A stretch of 64,000 bases of DNA, from NCBI GenBank assembly GCA_023055425.1, contig JALGPY010000002.1, positions 50,739,321-50,803,320 on the forward strand, in the 5' to 3' direction. Under the pieces are notes generated by a model that ran no database searches, was not told where the DNA came from, and was given only the letters and a program-made list of their open reading frames with translations. Within the stretch, counting starts at the first letter, position 1. Every line of letters starts with the position of its first letter. Position numbers and translations under genes: made by a program. The stretch is from Linanthus parryae. Its lineage: Eukaryota; Streptophyta; Magnoliopsida; Ericales; Polemoniaceae. Shown here piece after piece: positions 22,107-35,318 of this stretch.

Positions 22107-22779
22107 ATGAGCACCATTGGAGCCTCAAACAGAAACAAGATGGTTCGTGGTTCAAAGGCTGCAACAGAGAAGAAAAGAACCACTGTGGAAAAGGTTCAGA
22201 CCATTAGTGGGGATTCCAGTTCAAAAACCCTTACTGCAGAAGACATAGCTCCTCCTACTCCCAAGAAGAAGGACAATAAAGATGAGACCCCAGTGTTCAG
22301 AAATAAAAAGAAGAAGGCAATGGAGTCTGCACCAGAGAAACAGAAGGGTATTCAGATTGGTAGCCCCAAGAATACAAAGAAGAAGGCTGAAATATCTTAT
22401 AAGGGAAAAGGAAAAGAGAAAATCTACATTCAAGACTCAGATTCAGATGCAACCTCAAGTTCCTATGAAGTCTATTCAGTTTCATGAAGGGATGACAAGA
22501 AGAAAGATTTCCTAGAAGCTGAGTAGAATCCAACATGAAATCTGAAAGAAAGAGTCAGAAGAAAAGTTTTTCTTTGACAAAGAAAAAACCTTTGTAAAGA
22601 ATAAATTGAAACATGAAAGGAAAGCTTTGGAAGGGTTGACCTTCCTGTTCAACAGTGTGATCAAGACAATAAGTACAATCATTGATGATGTGGCTAAACA
22701 AGAAGAAGAACAGGATGATGAGGGAGATAGTCAGGAAGAAGATGCAGAGCAGCAAGGAGATGAAGACCCTAACCTTTAA
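22107..22779 (+). pseudogene. COP2 extra ORF remnant (PF20167-type), core deleted
   Basis: The frame starts near ATG 22107 and encodes a Lys/Glu/Ser-rich N-terminus (KKKAEISYKGKGKEKIYI, then QDSDSDAT) that parallels the N-terminus of the COP3 extra ORF (KEKIVISDSDSENTQ). It stops at 22485-22487. After further degenerate sequence, a short acidic C-terminal tail (EEEQDDEGDSQEEDAEQQGD) ends at TAA 22777-22779. The approximately 300-residue globular core seen in COP3 is missing, so this is an internal-deletion derivative. Confidence 0.7.
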
Positions 22780-23013
22780 AACTCTTGCCTACTCTTTCTT
22801 CTCATTTTCAAGGCCTTGAGCTCCTTTCCAAAGCCTTGACAATTTAATCTTTTAAAACTTTAGTATTAAAATCTTTCCAAAGACTTATCCAACATCTTCT
22901 GATTATTTTTTGATGAAAGTCAAAAAGGGGGAGAAATTTAGGGGTTTTATTTGCTATTTTGCTGCTTAAGTGACATGGTTTTGGTCAGTTAGGATTATCT
23001 GAAAACTTTGTTG

Positions 23014-23622
23014 TAGGGGTGTACGCGGTTCGGTTTGGTGCGGTTTTTGCTAAAACCATAAACCGAACCGAATATATCGGTTTACAAATTTTGTAACCAA
23101 ACCAAACCATTTGAAAGGATGAACCGAACCAAACCAAACCAAACTGAAAGACATCAGATTGGTTCGGTTCGGTGCGGTCGGTTTGCGTAAAAATTATCGA
23201 ATGGATATGATGATACTACTTTGTCAACGAATTTCAAGTTTTAAGTGAAAAATAAATTAAATAGACTTAAAAAAATATGCACAACTATTGTTTGAGAGAA
23301 AATATGATGAAACCTGAGAGAAATGGAGAGCATTAAGATTAAAATAATCATTTTAAATGAATCTATCGTGTTTCTTTTTTCTAGATTATTTAATATACTT
23401 TATGTTATATACATTGTAGTAAAAGTACGTCAAGCACATATCGGTTCGGTTCGGTTTGGAGCGGTATGATACTTTTACAAACCAAAAACCAAATCAAATA
23501 GACCGGTTTGTGAAAAATTGAACCGTAGATAAACCGATTATCCAAAAAAACCATCCAAACCTAAGCATTTCGGTTTGGTTCGGTCGGTTGGACCGGTTTA
23601 TTCGGTTTTATGTACAGCCCTA
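23014..23622. mobile_element. hAT-type MITE (609 bp)
   Basis: The 8-bp target duplications CTTTGTTG at 23006-23013 and 23623-23630 are identical. The ends are imperfect inverted repeats (TAGGGGTGTACGCGG and TAGGGCTGTACATAA when read inward). The terminal 150 bases on each side are full of CGGTTCGGTT and complementary AACCGAACCG motifs, giving extended foldback potential. There is no transposase. An 8-bp duplication and TAGGG-type ends fit a non-autonomous hAT element. It lies between the extra ORF remnant and the polypurine tract of COP2. Confidence 0.92.
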
Positions 23623-23775
23623 CTTTGTTGTTACTTACTTTTTCAGTTTAATAAGTTGGATCTTGTGGACATTATGTGTTGATATTATATGATTGATTCT
23701 GCTATGTGCTAATGAGTATTTTTTACAGAATCACAGTATCAAATAGACTGGATAATTGTGGTTTTGTCTTTCATC

Positions 23776-23786
23776 AAGGGGGAGAT
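23776..23786 (+). other. COP2 polypurine tract
   Basis: AAGGGGGAGAT lies directly before the 3' LTR start TGTAAG. The same tract, reversed, lies next to the COP3 3' LTR. It would prime plus-strand DNA synthesis. Confidence 0.85.
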
Positions 23787-24203
23787 TGTAAGTTCAATGC
23801 AGGTTCAAGACTTGAAATAGCTAGTCTATTTCAAAGCCTTGAAACAGCTTTCAGACAGAGTGTTTTTACACAGTTTGCAGGATCTAACATTATCTGTTTG
23901 ATTCAGTATTGCAGGAATTATGTTTCCTACTTTACAAGAACCTGTTTCCTAACTTATGTATTGCAGATATGGTAACTGTTTGATGATTGATTCTCAAATC
24001 AATCTGCTGTGTTTAAAAGCTTCCCTATATACTTCCAACAAGATCAAATCAGTGTCTCAAGATATATTTATCAACTAGCCGTTGGGAGAAGCTGTTAGGA
24101 GAAGTCAAGATTTGTAGCATATTTTCGGGGAAGTTTGTTGAGAAGATTATGGTGATCCTCCATTCAAACTAAGTGCTTTAAAAAGAGAATTGCTGAAGGA
24201 ATT
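23787..24203 (+). repeat. COP2 3' LTR, left part
   Basis: It matches 15079-15605 but lacks about 110 bases (equivalent to about 15160-15265). It stops at GAAGGAATT where ATH2 begins with TGATAACC. GAATT (24199-24203) is the expected ATH2 target duplicate. Confidence 0.88.
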
Positions 24204-25021
24204 TGATAACCCCGTTTACGGTGTTATATTTACACTATAAAACCTACCGTTTGTGTGATTTTCGGAAAAAATACATGAGAAATAGGCTATGATATTGAAG
24301 TGTTTGAGTAATTGAGCTAGTTGTGTTTATTTGATTAGTCCGGGCGTTTTGTAGTTTATTTGAGCTATTTTTACACCCGGAGTGTTAGTGTTGTGATTCA
24401 CAGGTACCGGAAGCTCGGCGCGTGGAATAGGATTTGAAAGCGAACTTCGGAAACGGAATAAGCTCAGGAAAATGATTGAGGAAGAGGTGAAGATGAAAGC
24501 AACAACCTACTGCTGCCACCACCAGTAGCTATTTCCCCTTCAACCAAAACACCCAATAAATCACCATTAACTCCAAGCTAAACCAATTAACCAACCATAA
24601 ACATCACACTGCCTATATCGTCCAACTACACAAACCATTACCACATCCCACACTTTGCTACCTCACAAACAAAGCCTCCATAACTATCCTACACCAACTA
24701 AAACCTGACTTTGCCAACTACACCCTGCCTATACCTTCACAATTTACAACCATAGCATCTTCTCCACAACAAGTACAAACCAACTCCACATCTTTATCTT
24801 ACACCATTACAGCCCCTTCTTTCAATCTCCAAACCACCTAACGGACCAATTCTCCCAACACAATTACAGCCTTCACCCAATTCAGAGCAGCTTTTCACCA
24901 CCACTGCCATGACAAACATTCACCCGTAATCCCCCATTAACACAAACCCAAGCCTCCATTAATTCACCTAAACACATACCACAATACTAACTTGGAACTT
25001 TCACCCATCAAGCACCTCTAG

Positions 25022-28000
25022 CACTACTAGAATTCCCCTCAAACACAGCATTACACAAATGCTGCATTTACATATTTTAATGTTGTATTAGTGAAATACA
25101 GCGTTATTTGTGGCCTTTTTTTTAAAGCTACTTTAGCCTTTGCTGTTTTTACAGTTACAACATTAAAAAATGCTGCAACATCATCGCAGCATTTCCAGTG
25201 GCATTTAATTAGAGCTGTAACAATTTGTAGCGCCTTTTTATTAATGCTACTATATTTCCCCTTACAGTTGCTGCTTTTGTTATCAACATTTATCTAATGC
25301 TACACTGGGAATCAATTCAAGCTTTATTTTTAATGCTGCTTTACAAATCAGCACTATACTAATGTTGTAGTAGTACATAATTACAATTGCCACTGCTTCT
25401 GCTATATACATACACTCTGCCAAAAATGTACAGGTATCCATTTATACTGCGAACATCAAATCATGAAATGATGCAGCTAGGCATCAAAACAAGCATTTGC
25501 ACTTAGTCTATAAATCAAAATTTTCATTACAAAGTACAAACCAAGAGTATAATTAAATGACCATCCATGTAGCATAAAAAGTTATAATTGTCGCTCCAGC
25601 AACATCCATTACATACACAAGTCTTGCAACTAAAGGACACTAAAAACATGGAGAGGGTCAATATGCGCTAGCTCTAGCTTGTTGTCTCCAATTGCACTTG
25701 GTGTAGCTTGATCGATCGAACCTAGTTCTTTCTTGCGACCTGTAAGAACACAAAGTTTGGACACGTGTCAAATATAGTTAAAGGAACAATTCGATCTGAT
25801 GAGAAAACAATATGAAAAGTATATATACAAACATATATACTAGAGACATTTCTAGAATAAAGGCATATAGTTCCAGAATTCAAAACTACCCAACAAAAAA
25901 TCCAAAATCCACAAGAAAATTCAACCAGCAAGGAAAGCTAACACACTGTAACTGTAGTTCCAGAATTATTGAATGGCCTATAAAAGTCCTTAAAGGGTCA
26001 GTGCTTAGAAAATAGAACGGGGACTGAATATCCCCCCGAAAAGGCTCTTGGCATATCCACCACACAATAAGCAAAGAAACCAGTACAATAAACCAGCAAC
26101 ATAATATCTACATGTCCCCGCTCCAACCTATCGTCAACTAGATATATTCTAAGGTATGCGGGACATAAAACCATCAAAAACTAAACAAAAGCAGCTAGAA
26201 GCAGAAACATCTCAGTCCATATAAATATAAATGATAGAGGATTATTAATTAGTTTATAATAGGAGTTCTAAAAGATTCAACTAAATGTTTTGCCATAGAC
26301 AGAAAAATTATAAAGGGCTATGAAAACCTATGTGATAATACTACATTTTTGAACTAGATTAGGTTCCAAATTCATAAACTCGAATATTTGGCACATATGT
26401 GAGACACTATCTTAAGTTTATATATTCTTTGATAATCAATCACCGGATAGTGACAGAAGAAACTAAATAGCCAGATAGTGACCGATCAAATCCTAAACTT
26501 CAAATCAAACTTCATAAAACTTTTAAACTGAAACGCATACTTACAAGATTCCCATGCTATATATTTCATTTCAACATCTCCAATTGTAGGCAATGATTTT
26601 TTCGATTTGAGCAACTTGCAATCTCATTTCCATGGCTTCTCAAATCACACTTCACAATAACCCTGCCCAATAGGTTCTCCAATGTCTTTTGTATTTGGCT
26701 TACTTGAAAAGAGACGTCGTGAGTGAAAACCACCCTTTGTTTCTCGACTTCAAGCAACTCCAGGAAAGTAAACCCACCCTGCTCAGAAAAATATGGAAGG
26801 GAATATATCATTCAATCCGAAACACTTGAAGTATTTTGATAAGTACAACAGATAAATGTCACTCTGAAACTCTGTTTCCCAAGTGCAAGCAACTCCAAGG
26901 CTACTAACTTCATTGTTGAGAAATGTGGTGCGATATCGAGAGAGGAAGTAAAGATCACAGGAGTCACGCACATCAGTCAGAAGACGATGATGTAGTCTAC
27001 AAAGCAGCAACCACACCAACGCAAAACTGCAACACAGAAAACCATTATATCAAGAACCACACAGTCCATAAAGAAAAACAGAATATAACAAACGAAATAG
27101 ATTAACTCGTTAATATACTAAAGTGGTTCAAAGGAGAGATACACAGCAAGGACGATATGCTATCGGTTCACGGGTTTGTAAGGTGGATTACAAACTTATG
27201 AGAGTTTCCCTGTGCATACAATATGCTAGTATTTTTGATAATTAGCTTCTTGATTGACTCCGGAGTACAAATAATGCAAATGGAAATAGTTTACCCTGGG
27301 AAATTTCAGACAGACTGTAAGAATCCCCGTTAAGATTTGTCATGTCTGTAACAAATTTGCTTTTATAATGTCCCTAGAAATAATGTTGTTGTCTAATTTA
27401 CAATGGGTCATGGCTATACAATTAGTGAGTTCAGAAGGTGTATTACCCGACAACAGTCTCTAGGGAACCAATTTCCATACTTGTGCCACTTTTCAAACTT
27501 TAAAGATGTCCGGATCCTTCAAATTGGACGACAGGACTCCGGATCCGACATAATCTCGGCCAATAATCTCATTCAATCCTGGTGAACAAGATTGTTTGAG
27601 CCTATAAACCCAAAATTCTCAATAAATTATCCAAACAAAGGCCAAATTCCGCCAGAAGTTAGAAATCCCGTGGTTTTAGGATGTTTGCGGTAATGTGCTA
27701 GCACTCCACATCTCATTTGTTATGATCTATAAAAGTGTACTACTACTATACCAAAACTCCAAATTACTTGTAATTACACATATGACAAACCTTTTAACAT
27801 GCAAAACTAGGCCGGCAAGATATAAATTCATGACAGTTGCCGACTGGAAAACAACCAAACAACGCATACTACAATTTAACAAGTCAAAATCAATTGGGTA
27901 CTACTTCTATTACAAAGAGTACCCCAAGGTTTAAGCTCCAACTCTAACATTATTTTACAAGAGCGGGTTTTGCTCAAATAGACTATATCAATAAAGCTAG

Positions 28001-29697
28001 ATTCAAAAAGTTGTTACAAAGTAAAAGGAATTGCTATGCAGATGAAGGGCTGGTCATTGGAAAACTACACACGAGCAAGGATTTCTGGTAGGAGACTACA
28101 GGGGAGTCTGATTTCAGTAAGGGACTGTCGCAGTTACTGCCCTGTCTAGGGTCAGTGAGTGTTGATCTTACATTCACAAACCCACTCTCTATCTCTCGAA
28201 TATGCGCATGATTAATGGCTTAGTTATTGCAGAAACAGAATTGAGACATAACCTGTCGATGTGAAGCAGCTACTACACAAACCCATAGAGAGAAGAGAGA
28301 GCGGAAAGAGAGTGGGAGAGAGAGAGAGAGAGACTTACCTCCTGAACCAGTGAGTTATCGTTGCTACTCAGTTCTCAATCTCGCTCCCTCCTAAACCAGT
28401 GAGTTATGGGTACTATAACTGGACAAGTTTGAATTTGGCGCTAATCAGCTCAAACATTTCCATGCCATATGATTAATCGGAAAAAAGAATACATTCATGA
28501 AATCTGAGGGTTATAACATTAGAGAGTAGTCTTAGGATGGTCGAAGATAACTAAAGTAGATATGGTCTCATTAGAGGTTAGTGCAAATCAACAGACGTCA
28601 TTGATTTTTCATTACTATGTACAGGGTTTCATGTCCACAGCTTCACGAAGACAGAAAAATGGTTTCTTCAGGCTCAGTTTGATAAGCTTCTAAAGCATAA
28701 CGAATAACTAATAAAACTGCCTGATTAGGGATCTGATAAGGTGAATCCCAGATCTCAGAACTGATTCAAGAGATATATAGTCAATGCAACACAACAGACA
28801 TAATTCACATAATTGAGATGAAAACATGCAATTGAAAGTCATTCAATTAAACAGTGAAAAAGCCAGTGATGAAACCACCAATTATACGGAGTACCAAAAT
28901 TCCTCCTCATCTATTTATCAAAACAGACCTCACAGAACAAGTACAGATGAGTACAAAGCAAAAGAGAAATCCATGATTCAGACTTATTGAAACTACCACA
29001 AGATCTGCAAACCCTAACACAGAGTGGCCAAATTAGGACGTAATCGGAAATGCAATCGTACCATACTGTAAAACCGGCGAGATCACTCGGCATAATCAGA
29101 GCGAGGTGCTCGAGTGATTTCTGGTGAGCCCAGGTCTCGATGGTCATGTCGGGCTTGGTGTTGAGGCCGACGCCGAGGATGACGATGGTGAGGAAGCTGG
29201 TGATGTAGCTTCCTTGACTGTCCTGGTGGCGGAGTCGTCGGTCTTCTAAGCGTCTCCTCTGTTAGGGTTCTGACGATTCCCTCTGATTCAGATTTGGGGA
29301 TGAAATTTGGGAAATTAGAAGAATGGCGCTCAACAATTTGAGAAGGCGCACAAATTTCGCGGTCAACAATTTGGGGATGAAGGTCTTAATTCGTATTGGC
29401 TTTGATAGCAGCATTAATTTGTTAAAGCTGCTGTGTGATTTTCAACACGGCGCAAATACAGTAGTGTTAAAATAACGCTGAAATTGGGGTCAAAAAATAC
29501 AACATTAAACATTTACTACCGTAAATATACAACATTATCTTATTTAACCCTCTAAATTTACAGCAATAATAGATTTAGTCCTGTATAAGGGGTACCGAAG
29601 AGCAACATTAAATAAACTGCTGTTTAAGAGTACCAAATACAGCTTTAATACAAACGTTGTAAAAATAATGCTATAATTGCTACGATTTCTAGTAGTG
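25022..29697. mobile_element. Non-autonomous CACTA (En/Spm-type) transposon, 4676 bp
   Basis: The ends are CACTACTAGAATTC and, read inward from the right, CACTACTAGAAATC. The 3-bp target duplication TAG is at 25019-25021 and 29698-29700. Many subterminal repeats in both orientations (AATGCTGCA, ACAACATTA, TACAGC-type) fill about the first 400 and last 300 bases, as in CACTA elements, where they are bound by the transposase. No transposase (TNP1 or TNP2) frame is visible, so mobility would need another copy. The interior, about 25.5-29.3 kb, holds no clear gene. A GA-repeat lies near 28315-28332, and an exon-like stretch at 29060-29262 may be captured. Confidence 0.9.
29060..29262 (-). pseudogene. 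Possible captured host exon inside the CACTA element
   Basis: On the minus strand a frame of about 65 codons reads SYITSFLTIVILGVGLNTKP followed by DMTIETWAHQKSLEHLAL. It has a hydrophobic segment and higher GC than its surroundings. A possible GT donor follows near 29073. I do not recognise the protein. CACTA elements are known to carry host gene pieces, but the stretch could be chance; an alternative frame is Ser/Ala-rich low complexity. Confidence 0.25.
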
Positions 29698-31413
29698 TAG
29701 CAAACCACGACCATATCAGTTACTTCATGCCTATTGCTACCAATTCCCAATTACAATATCAGACCTTCACCCTTAATTCACCAATGACCAAACAACCACC
29801 AACAATTCACCATAGTACCAAAATCACCCGAAGCTATTTCCTACATATCCACCATTAACCCAAAACCCACCAATTCAACCAACTCAAATAGCCACCTGTA
29901 AACCCTCTGCAACAAACCAATACGTTCAGCACACCACTTCTTAAACCCAATCACCGCAAGAAAAAGGGAATCAGCAGAGCAAAGAATCAGAAGATTAAAG
30001 AACGTAGCAGAGAGAAGAATTCAGCAAGGCATCACAGAGTCAAGAAGAAGAACCGAAGAGAAGAGCTCAACCTCCGATCAGACCCAATCAGCAGATCGCA
30101 GGAACTCAAGAAGATCAGGAGAGAACGAGAAAGGAAGAGGATCAGAGCACAAGAAGCAATGCCCAACAGCGATCAAAACACAGTGCATATCAGAGGAGAA
30201 AGGCCGAAGCTGATGTCCAGTGATTTCAGAAACACCATCTCTGCTCTTTCGTGCGAATGGGGGAGATCTTGGACGGCTTTTTTTATGGGACAGGTTGCGT
30301 AATAAATGAGAAATAAAAGAGAAGAAGGAACGGGGTTTTTAACTCATACCTAGGGTTGAGTGGAGTCTCCCACATTATTGGAGGGTGAAAGTGCATAAAG
30401 AGGGAATTTATTATTGACCCAAGAGGGGGCTGATTATTCATGATTCTATGCCATTTAACAGAACGTGAAGAACAGACGACGGACTGTAGGAGACGAAGAC
30501 AAAGAAGAGGACGAACGTGAAGCTCGTGATTTCGTGTTTGATCTTTTCCCTATCTCTTTATATCAATTTCATGGATAACTTTGTAGAGCTAAACAAGACT
30601 ATGTCTAGCTAAGCTTTCATAGCTAGATAGTATATGGAGAACTAGGGTTTTTTTAGATTTTTCGGATTTGAAGTTTGATTCACGTTTGATTGAACTTAAT
30701 TCTACATATTGCTCTAGTTATTTGACAAGTTCTTGTTCTTAATTCTTAGTTTGTTTGGTTTGATCACCCAATACATGCTAGTTATCTAGGTTGTTGCACG
30801 ACAGTGAACGAAACCCGGATTCGTGAAGAACTTTGTTGACATTTCTTGTAGTTTCTTGAGACCGACATGAGATAGAGACTTGAGTGACTGTGTATGGGTT
30901 GTTTTGGTTGGATGTAGTTAGGATTTAGCGTAATCGGTGGACCGACAGGACCCGGTGAGCGAACTTGGCTAGACGACTAGAACGTAACGGTAGACGGAGG
31001 TGGATCGACAGGACCCGAAGTAGACCGGAATGTAGATTTGTGTGAGATCGACAGAAGATCGTAATGAGTGTGACCCGGTATAACTAGACGCAGGTAGAGT
31101 GTTTCAAATCATAATTAAAAAATATATAAATACCCTAGGGACCCTAAAACTATCTAGTGTTCTCCATATTCGTACTAATAAGAAAATAATAAAAATATTA
31201 GTTTAATTTGTAATTTGAATTTCAGTCGCTTGTTTGGGGGCGACAAACTCTTAAATCGCAACTTCTTCCTCCGGTTACTTTACTCTAAATTAATTTATTT
31301 AACTAAATAATCTCAAGACTGTCCCTGTGGGTTCGACAGCCTTAGCTTAATACTCATCTTTATTACTTCGACCGTGCACTTGCGTATACACGTAAGAAAT
31401 CGTGTCAAGTTTT

Positions 31414-31431
31414 TGGCGCCGTTGCCGGGGA
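31414..31431 (+). other. ATH2 primer binding site (tRNA-Asp)
   Basis: TGGCGCCGTTGCCGGGGA is identical to the ATH1 primer site on the other strand, and lies six bases after the LTR end. It is complementary to the 3' end of tRNA-Asp. Confidence 0.93.
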
Positions 31432-31540
31432 CAGCTGTAGATTGGTTAGTTAGAAATTAGTTTAGAATTTTATTTTATTTTTCTTTATGTTACTATCTGT
31501 TTACCTCACGGGTGTGCTAGTGTTGTTTTCTCAGGTAGCT

Positions 31541-32357
31541 ATGGTGGAAGGTCAAGGCACATTAGCCTCACCACAGAGCAGCTACAAGCTTTGGTAGCAG
31601 AAGCTATAGAGAAAGCACTGGCAGCCACATCTAGACCGCACCCGACCTCAATGCCATATAATCGTTCTGGGAAAGCAATAATTCAAGCATTTGAGGCGGA
31701 TCTTAAAGGAAGGGAGCCAGCAATTGTGGTGCCACCAATTCAGACAGAAACCTTCTGTCTCAAGCTGGGCACTATTCAATTTGCTCAGGACCAGTGCACT
31801 TTTGCCTGGAAAGACAAGGAAGACCCACATGCATTCATTGGGAAATTTCAGAGCCACTGTGTGCTAATCCGATATAGGGGGGTCACATCTAAAGCGCTCA
31901 AACTGATGCTCTTTCCTCATTGTCTAAAGGGAGCTGATATGGATTGGCTGGACTCTATGCCATCTTGTTCAATAAAAACGTGGTAAGAGTGTGTCGCACA
32001 GTCCATGAGTAAGTTCTATCATATCTCACGTGTGATTCAGCTTCAGAATCAGATCTGGATGTTCAGGCAAAAGCAGGATGAATCACTTGTCAAATCATGG
32101 GAGCGCTTCAATCATTTGCTACATAAATGTCCCAACCATGGTATTGACAAGCGACAGTTAATTCACGTCTTCTATGATTCACTTGGACAGCCCAATAGAG
32201 ACAAGATAGATACAAAAGCTGGGGGCAACTTCTTATTTAACTGCGATCAGGAAGGGGCATATGCTTTGATGAGATGCTTGGTTAAGAAAGAAGAGAGCAT
32301 GGATTACCAGTACATGCAACGAGAACTTGTAAGAGATGAAACGATGGCTTGTGACAC
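31541..32357 (+). pseudogene. ATH2 gag, N-terminal part
   Basis: A Ty3 gag domain with LMLFPHCLKGADMDWLDSMP and SLVKSWERFNHLLHKCPNHG, clearly related to ATH1 gag (LLLFPFSLSGKAKKWL). An ATG at 31541 is out of frame with the main frame, implying a frameshift before 31580; an in-frame TAA lies at 31984-31986. The frame is then open to the LTX insertion after GACAC at 32357, and resumes exactly at 59421 (C-D-T-V continuing V-Q-V-N-A-V). Confidence 0.88.
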
Positions 32358-33804
32358 TGTAATACCCCGTCTAAACCTAAGGGTAAATTAGTAATTCAGA
32401 GAACCAAACAAAATAAAAATAACGACAATAGTAATAATAATAGAAATGTAGTTGTGAATTATATATATAGCATATATATAAAATAATATCTGGTTAGTTT
32501 ATCGTATTAATATCGTATGAGAATCCAAATCGAACCTTAAATTTTTGCGCGGTTATTATTATTTTCCAAGTTATCTCGCGATAGCAACCACCGCGAGACT
32601 TCCTACACGTACCACACCTAATAAATACCAAGAGGTTGTTTTTCACTTGAAGATGTGTCACTAGACAACATCATTTTCTTTGTCTTCTTCTTAAGTTCCT
32701 TCTTCATTTCTTCTTCTTCTTCCTTTTCTTCTCCTACTCCTTCGGCAGCCACATGGCCCGACAAACCACCGCACCACCGTCTCTTCCACCTCCTAAACCT
32801 CCCTATAAAACCCACCCTCCCTCTCTTCTCACAGTCACCACCACCAACATCATCATCCTCATCACCGTTCACCTCACCTCCATCAACCCCATCATCATCA
32901 CCGCCACCTTCAAGCCCTCCACCTCGTCATCCCCTTCATCTTCTCTCTCCCTCTGTCTCACTCTTTCTCTCTGTTTGTTTTTCGAACAACAGCAGCAGCA
33001 GCAGCTAGCTGCTGGTAAACCCGGCCACCGACCGCCGCCGCTGCCACCTTCGGGGAAGGAACCCAAAACCACCATCGAACACTCCACTGACCTCTCTTCT
33101 CCCTCTCTCTTTATCCCTATGTTTCTCTTCCCTGAACGAAGACATCAGCAGCAGAAGTTGGCAGCCAAATCCACCAACCGCCGTCGCTGCCGCCGTCGGG
33201 AAAGAGGCCTGACACCACCACCACTCTCTGCTTTCTCTTAACTCTCCACCACTGTCCCTATCTCTCTAATCCCCTCTCTGTTTTGACCATATAAAGAAGA
33301 ATAGAAGCCAAAACAGAGGCCCCATAGGCAGTAGTCGAAGCCGCGCCGCCGGCCGCCTCCATAGTTTCCGGCCAAAGCTTCGGTCGACGCAAAACCGAGA
33401 CACTCAAACCCTTTCCCTGGTCTCTCTAGACTCCTTAGGGTCCGACCCACCTCCTGGAGTGCTCAGACGAGGCCAAGAACCACCGGAAACAGCTCCGGTC
33501 GAGCTCCTCTCCGGCGACCCGTTTCGGCAACTTGACCCGCTTTGATTCTCGATCGTTTCTCGCGTTTCTTGGGTTGGGTATGCTCTAAATCCTTCCCTAA
33601 GTCGTTTTATGTGATCAAAATCATGTCTTCGATGCTTTAATCCGTGTTTAGATCAATCGATTTGAGTATGCACGTTTAGGGAGCTAAGTGTATTTTAAAA
33701 TAGCTGTTTTTAAAAACTTAGGGGTTGTGTGTGTCTTTTGAAGAAACTGCTGGGGGGTTAATTGTACTTTATATTTATGAAGTTTCCATTATTTGAATTA
33801 TTAG
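32358..33804. repeat. LTX 5' LTR, proximal part
   Basis: It begins TGTAATACCCCG. A TATA-like AATAAATACC lies near 32620, followed by a C/T-rich stretch (32700-33240) with Pro/Ser-rich chance frames and a CAG run at 32990-33005. A GGGTTGGGTATGC sequence at about 33570 resembles a splice donor context. COP3 is inserted after GAATTATTAG at 33804; the uninserted form of this site is at 57617-57626. Confidence 0.75.
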
Positions 33805-35306
33805 TGAAAGTGTGTAATGTAGACTAAATACAGGATCTAAATACTCTAAAAGGGGGGGGGGTTGAATAGAGTATGGAAACTTTTTGCAAAACTCAAAGTT
33901 TAACAGAATAAATTTGTGTGAAACTCAAATCTCAAGGCCTTGAGATTTTAGTAAACTGTGTGAAACTTTCAAAGGCAAAATAGAAAGCTTCAAGGCCTTG
34001 AACTGTAAACAATTCTAAACATCTTTTGAATCCTAGTTTGATTTGAGTTGTGTGCAGCAGATAATAATCAAACTGTAAAGTAAAGAACACAAAGCAATTT
34101 ACAGAGTTCAGTCCCGATGGACCTAATCTCTGCCTGAGGGATCTAATCCCACCAGGATTGGGCAAACACTTCTTATTACTCACACAGAAACGGCCCTAGA
34201 TCTTCAAGCCTAAGTGATTTCCCTTACACCTATACAGCTTGTTGTTCCAAACCTATCTAGTTCCAGCTACTAACTGTTGAGCTAACAAGAACCTCTTTTT
34301 GTTCACTTGAACAACCAATCACTAGGTTAAGTGAGGTTTAAGATAATCTAAAGATACACAGATTAAAGTTTAAGTTAAGAACACAGTAGAAAAGATAAGC
34401 TGTTGAAGCCTGGATGTGTTCTTCTGGAAAACTGGATTGATCTGATCTTCTGAAGTCTGGATTGAAGCCTGAATGTTTGTGTGTTTGAATGAATGATCTC
34501 CAACGAATTTGTCACACCTTTCTGAGTATTCTGCAAGCCTCTGTATCTTCAAAATTCAAACCAGTCTCTTTTATCCACAACTGCAACTGAATGAGAGATT
34601 TTAGGATCTCAGTTCCTACAAATCCTCTTTCTGTTTTCAACTGAAATTCAAACAGCTCTAAGTGGATATTCGTTGGAGTTTGCTGAGATTGCTTCTGCAC
34701 GTTTAACAGCCCTGCAACAGCATTGAAACACAGCAACAACAAAATCTAGAAAGATAACAGTGCTATGACTGTTTGGTTATCCAGTTTCTGATAAAATTGG
34801 TTAACAAATTAGAACAATAACCTGTATAACTTCTAATACATATAAATCATGAACAACAAGTTTAAGACACTTAGAGGTGAGTAAATAATCACAATACTAA
34901 GAATCACACCCTGCAAGAAAGAATAAACTTAGTTCTGTAAAAACTGTCAGCAGCTCAAGGCACATCTCAAGGCCTTGGAGCTCTGAACCTTCTTCACAGA
35001 TATTCAAAGTTAAACCCAGATAACTTTGATTCTTCCTGTTATGATCATATGCAATTGTGTTAGATATATAAATAGTGTAATCCATAAGTATATGCAGTAA
35101 ATCCCTGATTTGCATAATCAGATATCAAATATGCAACACAGAACTGTTAGAACATATAGCAGAATAGAATAACTCTCAAGGCTTTGAAGTTCTGTCAATA
35201 TCTCAAGGCCTTGAAGTATCTGAAATTCTTTGTTGCTTATGTCTTTGTCTTTCATCACTCAAAACAATTACCAATCAAAACACATTCAAGGGTCTTTGAA
35301 TCAACA
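33805..35306 (-). repeat. COP3 LTR, left copy (1502 bp)
   Basis: On the plus strand it runs from TGAAAGTGTGTAATG to GAATCAACA; on the element strand it starts TGTTGATTC and ends ACACTTTCA. It contains palindromes at about 33932, 33990, 34965, 35176 and 35205, and a G run at about 33849. The matching copy is at 50981-52476. Confidence 0.92.
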
Positions 35307-35318
35307 ATCTCCCCCTTG
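35307..35318 (-). other. COP3 polypurine tract, unit 1
   Basis: The minus strand reads CAAGGGGGAGAT directly before the LTR start, the same tract as in COP2. Confidence 0.85.

Larger units (their letters stand above)
24204..31407 (+). repeat. ATH2 5' LTR, interrupted by CACTA element
   Basis: It starts TGATAACCCCG and ends AATCGTGTCA, matching the ends of the ATH1 LTR. Without the CACTA insertion and its 3-bp duplicate it is 2525 bp. It has an A/C-rich middle (24520-25020, continuing 29701-29950). No partner LTR survives, so the exact start rests on similarity to ATH1. Confidence 0.8.

Noticed and set aside
26566..27934. Short frames in the CACTA interior
   Set aside because: 60-80 codons each, no family resemblance, scattered on both strands.
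32655..33241. Overlapping Pro/Ser-rich plus-strand frames in the C/T-rich part of LTX
   Set aside because: Low complexity with CAG and CT repeats, open on both strands, inside an LTR whose other copy (56916-57090) does not keep the frame.
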